Notes under the pieces: model-generated
Database searches by the model: none
Told to the model about the DNA's origin: nothing
Seen by the model: only the letters and a program-made list of their open reading frames with translations
Position numbers and translations under genes: made by a program
Shown here: one piece after another, positions 57,586 to 64,000 of the stretch
Layout: each line of letters starts with the position of its first letter
Numbering within the stretch: the stretch's first letter is position 1
NCBI GenBank assembly: GCA_963933055.1
Contig: CAWVSY010000006.1
Location: 1 to 64,000, forward strand
Direction: 5' to 3'
DNA: 64,000 nt
DNA from: Oleispira sp963933055
GTDB taxonomy: Bacteria > Pseudomonadota > Gammaproteobacteria > Pseudomonadales > Oceanobacteraceae

Positions 57586-57978
57586 TTAGAATACGGTAGC
57601 AATAACTTCGCCGCCAATGCCTTGAGCACGGGCTGCACGATCAGTCATTACACCTTTCGAAGTGGATACGATGGCAACACCTAGACCAGCTTCTACTTTT
57701 GGTAGAACAGCTGTGCCTTTGTATTGACGTAAACCTGGACGACTAACACGCTTGATCGTCTCAATTACTGGCTTACCTTCGTAGTACTTAAGGTCTATAT
57801 TCAGGCTAGGTTTAACGTCGCCTTCAACTGCAAACGCAGTGATATAACCTTCATCTTGTAGCAACTGGGCTACAGATACTTTTAACTTAGAAGACGGCAT
57901 ACTCACACTCGCATGTCCAGCCAATTGGCCGTTGCGAATACGAGTTAGCATGTCCGCTAAGGGATCTTGCATACTCAT
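57586..57978 (-). CDS. rpsH: 30S ribosomal protein S8
   Basis: S8 binds the central domain of 16S rRNA and is the translational repressor of the spc operon in E. coli. The 130 residues begin M-S-M-Q-D-P-L-A-D-M-L-T-R-I-R-N-G and contain S-T-S-K-G-V-M-T-D near residue 108. It lies 84 bp after rpsN, the longest gap of the spc section. Confidence 0.98.
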   Translation of the reverse strand: MSMQDPLADMLTRIRNGQLAGHASVSMPSSKLKVSVAQLLQDEGYITAFAVEGDVKPSLNIDLKYYEGKPVIETIKRVSRPGLRQYKGTAVLPKVEAGLGVAIVSTSKGVMTDRAARAQGIGGEVIATVF

Positions 57979-58062
57979 TTCATTTTCCTCTGTTGTACAG
58001 CGCCCTAGAAAATAAAGAAAAGAGCACCATTACAGTACTCCCTCTTCACTAACCGGAATTGC

Positions 58063-58368
58063 TTACCAACTAGCTTTTTTCAGGCCAGGAACGTTACCTT
58101 TCATGCCTTCTTCACGTAGCTTAATACGAGAAAGCTTGAATTTACGGTATACGCCATGTGGACGACCTGTGATTTGGCAGCGGTTACGTAAACGGCTCTT
58201 TGAAGAGTCACGTGGAAGCTTTTGCAATTGAATTTGCGCGCTCCAACGATCTTCATCAGAAGAATCTACGTTTAAGATAATCGCCTTCAGTGCAGCGCGT
58301 TTCTCAGCGTGTTTAGCTACTAGCTTCTCACGTTTCGCTTCGCGCTGTTTCATACTGATCTTAGCCAT
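58063..58368 (-). CDS. rpsN: 30S ribosomal protein S14 (zinc-free form)
   Basis: A 101-residue long-form S14. The conserved C-terminal block R-N-R-C-Q-I-T-G-R-P-H-G-V-Y-R-K-F is present, but the paired C-x-x-C of the zinc form is absent, so it does not need zinc. It lies 11 bp after rplE. Confidence 0.98.
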   Translation of the reverse strand: MAKISMKQREAKREKLVAKHAEKRAALKAIILNVDSSDEDRWSAQIQLQKLPRDSSKSRLRNRCQITGRPHGVYRKFKLSRIKLREEGMKGNVPGLKKASW

Positions 58369-58379
58369 GAGACTTACCC

Positions 58380-58919
58380 TTAGTTACGGAACGGGAAGTT
58401 CAATGCTTTTAATAAAGCATGACCTTCTTCGTTCGTCTTAGCTGTAGTAGTGATAGTGATATCCATACCGCGAATCTTATCGACTTTGTCGTATTCGATT
58501 TCTGGAAAGATAATCTGCTCTTTCACGCCCATGCTGTAGTTACCACGGCCATCGAATGATTTACCATTCAAGCCACGGAAGTCACGTACACGAGGAAGCG
58601 AGATGTCGATTAGACGATCAAGGAATTCCCACATACGATCTGCGCGCATGGTTACTTTACAGCCAATTGGGTAGCCGTCACGTACTTTAAAGCTCGCAAC
58701 AGACTTGCGAGCCTTAGTAACAACTGCTTTTTGACCTGACATTGCTTCCATATCAGCAACGGCGTTATCAAGAAGTTTTTTATCGCCTAGCGCTTCACCA
58801 ACACCCATGTTTAGGGTGATTTTAGTAACGCGTGGCACTTCCATAACGTTTTTGTAACCAAACTCTTCAGTCAACTTGGCTACAACATCTGATTTGTACA
58901 GTTCTTTCAAACGTGACAT
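58380..58919 (-). CDS. rplE: 50S ribosomal protein L5
   Basis: A 5S-rRNA and P-site-tRNA contacting protein of 179 residues, as in E. coli. Signatures: P-R-V-T-K-I-T-L-N-M-G-V-G-E near residue 29, K-A-R-K-S-V-A-S-F-K-V-R and G-M-D-I-T-I-T-T-T-A-K-T. It starts 20 bp after rplX. Confidence 0.98.
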   Translation of the reverse strand: MSRLKELYKSDVVAKLTEEFGYKNVMEVPRVTKITLNMGVGEALGDKKLLDNAVADMEAMSGQKAVVTKARKSVASFKVRDGYPIGCKVTMRADRMWEFLDRLIDISLPRVRDFRGLNGKSFDGRGNYSMGVKEQIIFPEIEYDKVDKIRGMDITITTTAKTNEEGHALLKALNFPFRN

Positions 58920-58939
58920 ATCGGTATCTCCTAGTTGCT

Positions 58940-59251
58940 TTAAGCGATTACTTCGCCGGTGGATTTGAAAACACGCACTTTAGTCTCGCCTTCAACTTTA
59001 AAGCCAACACGGTCGGCTTTTTCAGTCTTAGGGTTCCAGATTGCAACGTTAGAAACTTGAATTCCAGCTTCTTTTTCAACGATGCCGCCTGGTTGCTGTA
59101 GTTGCGGGTTAGGCTTTTGGTGTTTTTTCACCATGTTAATGCCGGTAATGATAACACGATTATCGGCAAGTACTTTAACTACTTTGCCTCGCTTACCATT
59201 ATCTTTTCCAGCAATAACAATTACTTCGTCATCTCTACGAATTTTTAACAT
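58940..59251 (-). CDS. rplX: 50S ribosomal protein L24
   Basis: An assembly-initiator protein of 103 residues with the KOW motif (D-D-E-V-I-V-I-A-G-K-D-N-G-K-R-G-K-V) near the start and G-I-N-M-V-K-K-H-Q-K-P. It lies 13 bp after rplN. Confidence 0.98.
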   Translation of the reverse strand: MLKIRRDDEVIVIAGKDNGKRGKVVKVLADNRVIITGINMVKKHQKPNPQLQQPGGIVEKEAGIQVSNVAIWNPKTEKADRVGFKVEGETKVRVFKSTGEVIA

Positions 59252-59264
59252 GCTATCTCTACCC

Positions 59265-59633
59265 CTATAACACTTCTGGTGCTAGGGAAATGATCTTCAT
59301 GAACTTCTCAGATCGAAGTTCACGAGTCACTGGCCCAAAAATACGGGTACCGATAGGTGCATCTGAAGCATTTAATAATACTGCAGAATTCGTATCGAAA
59401 CGAATGATAGAACCATCCGGACGACGAACACCTTTACGTGTACGAACAACAACTGCTGTAAGTACTTGACCCTTCTTAACTTTGCCGCGTGGAATTGCTT
59501 CCTTAACGGATACCTTAATAAGGTCGCCGATACGGGCATAGCGACGGTGTGAACCGCCCAAAACCTTAATACACATTACACGTTTGGCGCCGCTGTTATC
59601 AGCAACATCCAGCATTGATTGTGTTTGGATCAT
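59265..59633 (-). CDS. rplN: 50S ribosomal protein L14
   Basis: An intersubunit-bridge protein of 122 residues. It begins M-I-Q-T-Q-S-M-L-D-V-A-D-N-S-G-A-K-R and contains R-P-D-G-S-I-I-R-F-D-T-N-S-A-V-L and G-T-R-I-F-G-P-V-T-R-E-L. It is the first gene of the spc section and follows rpsQ by 23 bp. Confidence 0.98.
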   Translation of the reverse strand: MIQTQSMLDVADNSGAKRVMCIKVLGGSHRRYARIGDLIKVSVKEAIPRGKVKKGQVLTAVVVRTRKGVRRPDGSIIRFDTNSAVLLNASDAPIGTRIFGPVTRELRSEKFMKIISLAPEVL

Positions 59634-59656
59634 GCCATTTGCTCCTAGTAACTGCG

Positions 59657-59920
59657 CTAAACCTTAACGGCGCGCTCATCAACAGTAACCAACGTCCAAG
59701 TCTTTGTTTTAGACAATGGACGAGATTCCTTAACAGTAACCACGTCACCGATTTGGCATTCGTTGTTCGCGTCGTGTGCGTGTACTTTCGTAGAACGCTT
59801 CACGAATTTCTTGTAGATCGGGTGTTGAACACGACGCTCTACAAGAACAGTGATGGTTTGATCCATCTTATCGCTTACAACCTTACCAGTAAGGGTGCGT
59901 GCAGTAGTTTGTTCACTCAT
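59657..59920 (-). CDS. rpsQ: 30S ribosomal protein S17
   Basis: A small-subunit primary binding protein of 87 residues with an OB fold: L-T-G-K-V-V-S-D-K-M-D-Q-T, H-P-I-Y-K-K-F-V-K-R-S-T-K and the C-terminal S-R-P-L-S-K-T-K-T-W. It is the last gene of the S10 section and starts 2 bp after rpmC. Confidence 0.98.
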   Translation of the reverse strand: MSEQTTARTLTGKVVSDKMDQTITVLVERRVQHPIYKKFVKRSTKVHAHDANNECQIGDVVTVKESRPLSKTKTWTLVTVDERAVKV

Positions 59921-59922
59921 GA

Positions 59923-60114
59923 TTATTCACCTGCCTTCTGAGCCAGCACGGTTTTTACGCGAGCTATGTTGCGACGAGTCTGCTTGATTAGGTGAGATTG
60001 ACCCAACTGACCAGTAGACTTCTGCATGCGCAACTTAAATTGATCGCTCAACAGCTCTTCTAACTGAGTTTGTAACTCAGCTACTGACTTATCTTTTAAT
60101 TCAATCGCCGTCAT
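59923..60114 (-). CDS. rpmC: 50S ribosomal protein L29
   Basis: A 63-residue helical protein near the exit tunnel that helps dock trigger factor and SRP via L23. It reads M-T-A-I-E-L-K-D-K-S, with L-R-M-Q-K-S-T-G-Q-L and R-R-N-I-A-R-V-K-T-V-L. I choose the ATG at 60114, which shares one base with the rplP stop (TGATG); a GTG just before it (60117) is possible. Confidence 0.97.
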   Translation of the reverse strand: MTAIELKDKSVAELQTQLEELLSDQFKLRMQKSTGQLGQSHLIKQTRRNIARVKTVLAQKAGE

Positions 60115-60524
60115 CACATCACCGTCCGTTTAACGAATGTTGTAGCAATAGGCAATTTCGCCGCAGCAAGTTCGAACGCTTCACGAGCTAATTCTTCACT
60201 TACACCTTCCATTTCGTATAAAACACGACCTGGTTGGATTTGGCATACCCAGTACTCTACATTACCTTTACCCTTACCTTGACGAACCTCTAGAGGCTTG
60301 CTGGTAATCGGCTTATCAGGAAAGATGCGAATCCAGATTTTCCCGCCACGCTTGATTTTACGAGTCATAGTACGACGCGCAGCTTCAATTTGACGAGCTG
60401 TAATGCGACCTCGGCCAGTAGCCTTAAGGCCATACTCACCGAAGCTCACTTTACTTCCGCGAGCCAGACCACGATTGCGGCCCTTCATCATTTTGCGGAA
60501 CTTTGTACGTTTTGGCATCAACAT
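60114..60524 (-). CDS. rplP: 50S ribosomal protein L16
   Basis: L16 organises the A-site region of the peptidyl-transferase centre. The 136-residue protein begins M-L-M-P-K-R-T-K-F-R-K, the standard L16 start. It contains R-G-K-I-W-I-R-I-F-P-D-K-P-I-T near residue 71 and G-K-G-N-V-E-Y-W-V. It lies 12 bp after rpsC. Confidence 0.98.
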   Translation of the reverse strand: MLMPKRTKFRKMMKGRNRGLARGSKVSFGEYGLKATGRGRITARQIEAARRTMTRKIKRGGKIWIRIFPDKPITSKPLEVRQGKGKGNVEYWVCQIQPGRVLYEMEGVSEELAREAFELAAAKLPIATTFVKRTVM

Positions 60525-60536
60525 GGTTAAAAACCC

Positions 60537-61226
60537 CTATGAACGGCCGCCTTTCTTTTTGCCTTGGTTTTTAGCACGGTTTCGAACTTCTTCGATACCA
60601 CCCAAGACTTCACCTTTGAAGATCCATACTTTTACGCCGATAACGCCGTAAGTAGTATGTGCTTCGCAAGTACCATAATCGATGTCTGCACGTAGTGTGT
60701 GCAAAGGAACACGTCCTTCACGATACCACTCTGAACGAGCGATTTCAGCACCACCTAAACGACCACCAACTTGAATCTTGATACCTTCAGCACCGCCACG
60801 CATAGCATTCTGAACGGCGCGCTTCATAGCACGACGGAACATAATACGACGCTCTAGCTGGCTAGCAACGCTTTGCGCTACTAATTTAGCATCAAGATCT
60901 GGCTTACGGATCTCTTCAATATTAATGTGTACCGGAATACCCATCATATCAGTGATTTCTTTACGTAGTTTCTCTACGTCTTCGCCTTTCTTACCAATCA
61001 CGATGCCTGGACGGGCAGTATGAATAGTAACTTTCGCATTTTGCGAAGGACGTTCGATAACTACTTTGCTTACTGAAGCTTTAACAAGACGTTTCTCAAT
61101 AAGAGTACGTACTTGGATATCAGTTAACAAATTATCTGCATATTTGTCGCTTCCGGCATACCAAACACTATTATGGTCTTTGGTGATACCGAGACGAATA
61201 CCAGTAGGATGTACTTTCTGACCCAT
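60537..61226 (-). CDS. rpsC: 30S ribosomal protein S3
   Basis: S3 lines the mRNA entry tunnel and has helicase-assisting residues. The 229-residue protein begins M-G-Q-K-V-H-P-T-G-I-R-L-G. It has a KH domain (G-I-V-I-G-K-K-G-E-D-V near residue 75) and the C-terminal G-R-L-G-G-A-E-I-A-R-S-E-W-Y-R-E-G block. It lies 10 bp after rplV. Confidence 0.98.
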   Translation of the reverse strand: MGQKVHPTGIRLGITKDHNSVWYAGSDKYADNLLTDIQVRTLIEKRLVKASVSKVVIERPSQNAKVTIHTARPGIVIGKKGEDVEKLRKEITDMMGIPVHINIEEIRKPDLDAKLVAQSVASQLERRIMFRRAMKRAVQNAMRGGAEGIKIQVGGRLGGAEIARSEWYREGRVPLHTLRADIDYGTCEAHTTYGVIGVKVWIFKGEVLGGIEEVRNRAKNQGKKKGGRS

Positions 61227-61236
61227 CTTCGGCTCC

Positions 61237-61572
61237 CTATTTCTCAGACACTTTAACAGTGATGTGACAAGAACGCTTCAATATACGATCAGCACGACCC
61301 TTGGCACGCGGACGAATGCGTTTCATGGTAGTACCTTCGTCAACGAAGATTGTTGATACATTCAACTCATCTACGTCAGCGCCTTCGTTATGCTCAGCGT
61401 TAGCGATGGCAGATTCCAACACTTTCTTCATTAAGTCAGCACCCTTTTTAGGGCTAAACTCAAGAATAGTTAACGCTTCAGAAACATTTTTTCCGCGGAT
61501 TTGATCCGCAACTAGACGTGCCTTTTGGGCAGACAGTTGAGCTCCACGTAATATAGCGGCTACTTCAGACAT
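61237..61572 (-). CDS. rplV: 50S ribosomal protein L22
   Basis: L22 contributes a loop to the exit tunnel (macrolide-sensitive constriction). The 111-residue protein shows A-Q-K-A-R-L-V-A-D-Q-I-R-G-K near residue 15, E-S-A-I-A-N-A-E-H-N near 52, and R-P-R-A-K-G-R-A-D-R-I-L-K-R-S-C-H-I. It lies 17 bp after rpsS. Confidence 0.98.
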   Translation of the reverse strand: MSEVAAILRGAQLSAQKARLVADQIRGKNVSEALTILEFSPKKGADLMKKVLESAIANAEHNEGADVDELNVSTIFVDEGTTMKRIRPRAKGRADRILKRSCHITVKVSEK

Positions 61573-61589
61573 ACAATATAACCCCTTTA

Positions 61590-61865
61590 TTAACGTTTAG
61601 CTTTCTTATCTGCAACGTGACCTTTATAGGTACGTGTTACAGAAAATTCGCCTAGTTTATGTCCAACCATGTCTTCAGTTACGAAAACAGGCACGTGTTG
61701 ACGGCCGTTATGAACGGCAATGGTCAGTCCTACGAACTCTGGAAAGATCGTAGAGCGTCGAGACCAGGTTTTAATCGGACGTTTTTCGCCCGATTCTAAC
61801 GCTGTCTCTACCTTTGTCATCAAGTGGTGGTCTATAAAAGGACCTTTTTTTAATGAACGTGGCAC
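61590..61865 (-). CDS. rpsS: 30S ribosomal protein S19
   Basis: A head protein contacting S13, 91 residues. It has P-R-S-L-K-K-G-P-F-I-D-H-H-L at the start and V-G-H-K-L-G-E-F-S-V-T-R-T-Y-K-G-H near the end. It lies 20 bp after rplB. Confidence 0.98.
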   Translation of the reverse strand: MPRSLKKGPFIDHHLMTKVETALESGEKRPIKTWSRRSTIFPEFVGLTIAVHNGRQHVPVFVTEDMVGHKLGEFSVTRTYKGHVADKKAKR

Positions 61866-61885
61866 AGCTCAATCCTCTTTTAAAT

Positions 61886-62713
61886 TTACTTCGCCGAACG
61901 ACGACGTACGATAAGTTTATCAGTACGTTTATTCGAACGAGTTTTATAACCCTTGGTAGGCATGCCCCACGGAGATACTGGGTGACGACCACCCGATGTA
62001 CGACCTTCACCACCACCATGTGGGTGATCAACTGGGTTCATAACAACACCACGAACCGTTGGACGTACGCCTCTCCAGCGTGAAGCACCTGCTTTACCAA
62101 GCTGGCGCAAGCTGTGTTCGCTATTCCCCACTTCACCTAAAGTAGCGCGACATTCGGATAATACTTTACGCATTTCTCCAGAACGTAGACGCAAGGTGCA
62201 GTAAGTACCTTCACGAGCAACAAGCTGAGCAGATGTACCAGCAGAACGAGCGATTTGAGCACCTTTACCAGGCTTCAATTCGATGCAGTGAATTACACTA
62301 CCTACTGGAACATTACGCAATGGCATAGAGCTACCTACCTTAATAGGAGCATCTTCACCAGAACGTACTTCATCACCTGCTGAAAGACCTTTAGGAGCGA
62401 TAATGTAACGACGCTCACCATCTAGGTACTTCAACAATGCAATGTTAGCACTGCGATTTGGATCGTATTCTAAACGTTCAACAACAGCTGGAATGCCGTC
62501 TTTGTTACGTCTAAAATCGACTAAACGATAGTGTTGCTTATGACCACCACCGATGTGACGAGTAGTAATTCGACCGTTATTGTTACGACCGCCACTCTTA
62601 CTTTTCTTCTCTAGCAAACCAGCGAATGGCTTACCTTTGTGAAGTTCAGCGTTTACAACCTTAACCAGATGACGACGGCCAGCTGAAGTCGGTTTAGTTT
62701 TTACTAATGCCAT
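61886..62713 (-). CDS. rplB: 50S ribosomal protein L2
   Basis: L2 is needed for subunit joining and peptidyl-transferase activity. The 275-residue protein carries G-R-I-T-T-R-H-I-G-G-G-H-K near residue 48, R-S-A-G-T-S-A-Q near 153, and the C-terminal M-N-P-V-D-H-P-H-G-G-G-E-G with the functionally key His. It lies 12 bp after rplW. Confidence 0.98.
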   Translation of the reverse strand: MALVKTKPTSAGRRHLVKVVNAELHKGKPFAGLLEKKSKSGGRNNNGRITTRHIGGGHKQHYRLVDFRRNKDGIPAVVERLEYDPNRSANIALLKYLDGERRYIIAPKGLSAGDEVRSGEDAPIKVGSSMPLRNVPVGSVIHCIELKPGKGAQIARSAGTSAQLVAREGTYCTLRLRSGEMRKVLSECRATLGEVGNSEHSLRQLGKAGASRWRGVRPTVRGVVMNPVDHPHGGGEGRTSGGRHPVSPWGMPTKGYKTRSNKRTDKLIVRRRSAK

Positions 62714-62725
62714 TACCTTAGCTCC

Positions 62726-63019
62726 TTATTCTGCGTCAGCGAAGTCAATGTCCTGACCGGCTGCCAATGTAACGTATGCTTTACGCACATCATTACGCTT
62801 GCCCATGCCGCGTGCAGTACGCTTAGTTTTGCCTTTCTGATTCAAGACCTGAACATTTTCAACTTTAACGTCGAACAATGCTTCTACAGCTTTCTTGATT
62901 TCAGGCTTTGTAGCATCTGGGGCTACCACGAAGGTATATTGACCTTGCTCTGCGATCACTGTCGCTTTCTCAGAGATACGTGGACCCATCAATACTTTAT
63001 AGATACGTTCCTGGTTCAT
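62726..63019 (-). CDS. rplW: 50S ribosomal protein L23
   Basis: The docking site for trigger factor and SRP at the tunnel exit, 97 residues. It shows V-L-M-G-P-R-I-S-E-K-A near residue 8, and the extended hairpin with N-Q-K-G-K-T-K-R. The start overlaps the rplD stop by 4 bp (ATGA). Confidence 0.98.
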   Translation of the reverse strand: MNQERIYKVLMGPRISEKATVIAEQGQYTFVVAPDATKPEIKKAVEALFDVKVENVQVLNQKGKTKRTARGMGKRNDVRKAYVTLAAGQDIDFADAE

Positions 63020-63618
63020 CCTAAGTTCTCCTCTAATTTCTTAAGAGCAGAGACAGTTACCAATACTTTATTAAAGGCAACAAGGCTCACAGGATCAACA
63101 GAACCCGCTTCAGTAACTGCAACGTGTGGAACGTTACGAGAAGCTAAGTAAAGTTTTTCATCCAGGTCTTCAGCAATGATCAGGACGTTGCTCAATTGCA
63201 ACTCTTCCATTTTCGCTACGAAGTCTTTAGTTTTGTGAGAATCCATAGTGAATTCTTCAGCAATAACCAAACGCTCTTGACGAACTAATTCAGAAAGAAT
63301 GCTCTGCATCGCTGCGCGATACATCTTCTTGTTTACTTTTTGCTCGAAGCTACGTGGGCTAGCGGCGAATGTAACACCACCTTTGCGCCAGATAGGACCA
63401 CGAGAAGTACCAGCACGTGCACGGCCAGTACCTTTTTGACGCCAAGGCTTAGCACCACCGCCGCTTACAGCTGCGCGGTTTTTCTGAGCTTTAGTACCTT
63501 GACGAGCAGTAGACAGGTATGCCGTAACAACCTGATGTACTAATGATTCATTGTATTCGCGACCGAAAGCAACTTCGGAAACAGATACAGTGGCACCACT
63601 GTTTGTTGTCAGTTCCAT
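63016..63618 (-). CDS. rplD: 50S ribosomal protein L4
   Basis: L4 extends a loop into the exit tunnel and in E. coli represses the S10 operon at both transcription and translation. The 200-residue protein has the loop K-P-W-R-Q-K-G-T-G-R-A-R-A-G-T near residue 58 and R-S-F-E-Q-K-V-N-K-K-M near 89. It starts 10 bp after rplC. Confidence 0.98.
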   Translation of the reverse strand: MELTTNSGATVSVSEVAFGREYNESLVHQVVTAYLSTARQGTKAQKNRAAVSGGGAKPWRQKGTGRARAGTSRGPIWRKGGVTFAASPRSFEQKVNKKMYRAAMQSILSELVRQERLVIAEEFTMDSHKTKDFVAKMEELQLSNVLIIAEDLDEKLYLASRNVPHVAVTEAGSVDPVSLVAFNKVLVTVSALKKLEENLG

Positions 63619-63628
63619 AGTTGTTCTC

Positions 63629-64000
63629 CTAGCGCTTAACTTTAACAGCTGGTTTAACGATTAGATCACCGCCGGTAGCGCCAGGTACTGCACCTTTAAC
63701 CAACAATAAGCCACGCTCAGCATCTACGCGAATGATCTCTAAGCTTTGAGTAGTTACCTGCTCAGAACCCATATGACCTGCCATTTTCTTACCTTTCCAA
63801 ACACGACCAGGAGTTTGACACTGACCGATTGAACCAGGTGCACGGTGAGACAATGAGTTACCGTGTGTAGCATCTTGCATTTGGAAATTCCAACGCTTAA
63901 CACCACCTTGAAAACCTTTACCTTTAGAGGTACCGGTTACATCTACTTTCTGGCCGTCTTCAAAGCGAGAAACAGTAAGCTCAGCGCCTACAGTAAACTC
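63629..64000 (-). CDS. rplC: 50S ribosomal protein L3, 5' end outside window
   Basis: The frame is open from the stop at 63629 through base 64000, giving at least 123 C-terminal residues; the start lies beyond the window. Signatures: V-T-G-T-S-K-G-K-G-F-Q-G-G-V-K-R-W-N-F, H-R-A-P-G-S-I-G and K-M-A-G-H-M-G. The segment from 63880 looks like a separate short ORF only because an internal Met (after N-F-Q) was taken as start. The Gln next to that Met, in F-Q-M-Q-D-A-T-H, is the residue methylated by PrmB in E. coli. Confidence 0.97.
   Translation of the reverse strand, partial: EFTVGAELTVSRFEDGQKVDVTGTSKGKGFQGGVKRWNFQMQDATHGNSLSHRAPGSIGQCQTPGRVWKGKKMAGHMGSEQVTTQSLEIIRVDAERGLLLVKGAVPGATGGDLIVKPAVKVKR

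Noticed and set aside
63629..63880. Separate 83-codon gene at the window end
   Set aside because: The same frame stays open to base 64000 and upstream residues match L3, so this is the C-terminal part of rplC.

Overview
The window looks like chromosomal DNA of an AT-leaning marine-type gammaproteobacterium. That placement is inferred from gene content and gene order, not from a search. Several blocks keep the order seen in Pseudomonas and Oceanospirillales-like genomes: hisB-hisH-hisF with a divergent PanZ-like gene, mutY-yggX, uvrA / yajR-type MFS / ssb, and the S10-spc-alpha ribosomal superoperon. There is no sign of prophage, insertion sequence or CRISPR. Layout: (1) 1-3.6 kb: the 3' end of a flagellin gene, a histidine cluster that lacks hisA at its usual place, a PanZ-like GNAT and a stand-alone MlaC-like lipid-binding protein. 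(2) 3.8-9.1 kb: a HAMP-PAS-GGDEF-EAL protein, mutY-yggX, tRNA-Phe with its own promoter and terminator, and an unrecognised lipoprotein. (3) 9.1-13.5 kb, minus strand: a molybdenum-cofactor run (RmlD-like protein, moeA, mobA, moaC, moaD) ending in a CPBP membrane protease. (4) 13.7-17.4 kb: two tandem paralogous 7TMR-DISM diguanylate cyclases. (5) 17.4-24.9 kb: a cyanide-insensitive-type cytochrome bd operon (cydA, cydB and a 40-codon membrane ORF). Divergent from it is a tightly coupled run of 7TM histidine kinase, sigma-54 response regulator, rhomboid protease and 2OG-Fe(II) oxygenase. (6) 24.9-28.3 kb: a DUF3465 / YgjV / GNAT trio, then tetR and an Old Yellow Enzyme behind a strong palindromic operator. 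(7) 28.3-40.1 kb, minus strand: an almost complete corrin-ring cluster with the signature of the early-cobalt (oxygen-independent) route: cobO, cbiA/cobB, a Ni/Co transporter, cbiD, cobK, cobH, cobL, cobI, cbiG, cobJ, cobM and cbiX. Its upstream genes overlap or nearly touch. Its last three gaps of about 200 bp each hold a roughly 110 bp element with terminal inverted repeats. A strong terminator hairpin lies just before cobO. (8) 40.3-44.6 kb: a three-gene signalling operon (REC-GGDEF-EAL, CHASE-PAS histidine kinase, single-domain response regulator). (9) 44.9-50.8 kb: ssb, yajR-type MFS, a VpsT/CsgD-like LuxR regulator with a W-L-S-R motif that predicts c-di-GMP binding, and uvrA. (10) 51.0-64.0 kb: the alpha, spc and S10 ribosomal operons from rplQ back to a truncated rplC, including secY, rpoA and the 38-codon rpmJ. 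How the parts connect: four GGDEF proteins and a c-di-GMP-type LuxR regulator make cyclic-di-GMP signalling a theme of the non-housekeeping half. The most unusual architecture is the kinase / sigma-54 regulator / rhomboid / oxygenase run facing the bd oxidase, with a sigma-54-like promoter in front of cydA. The most unusual non-coding structures are the inverted-repeat elements inside the cob operon and the terminator-bearing leader of cobO.
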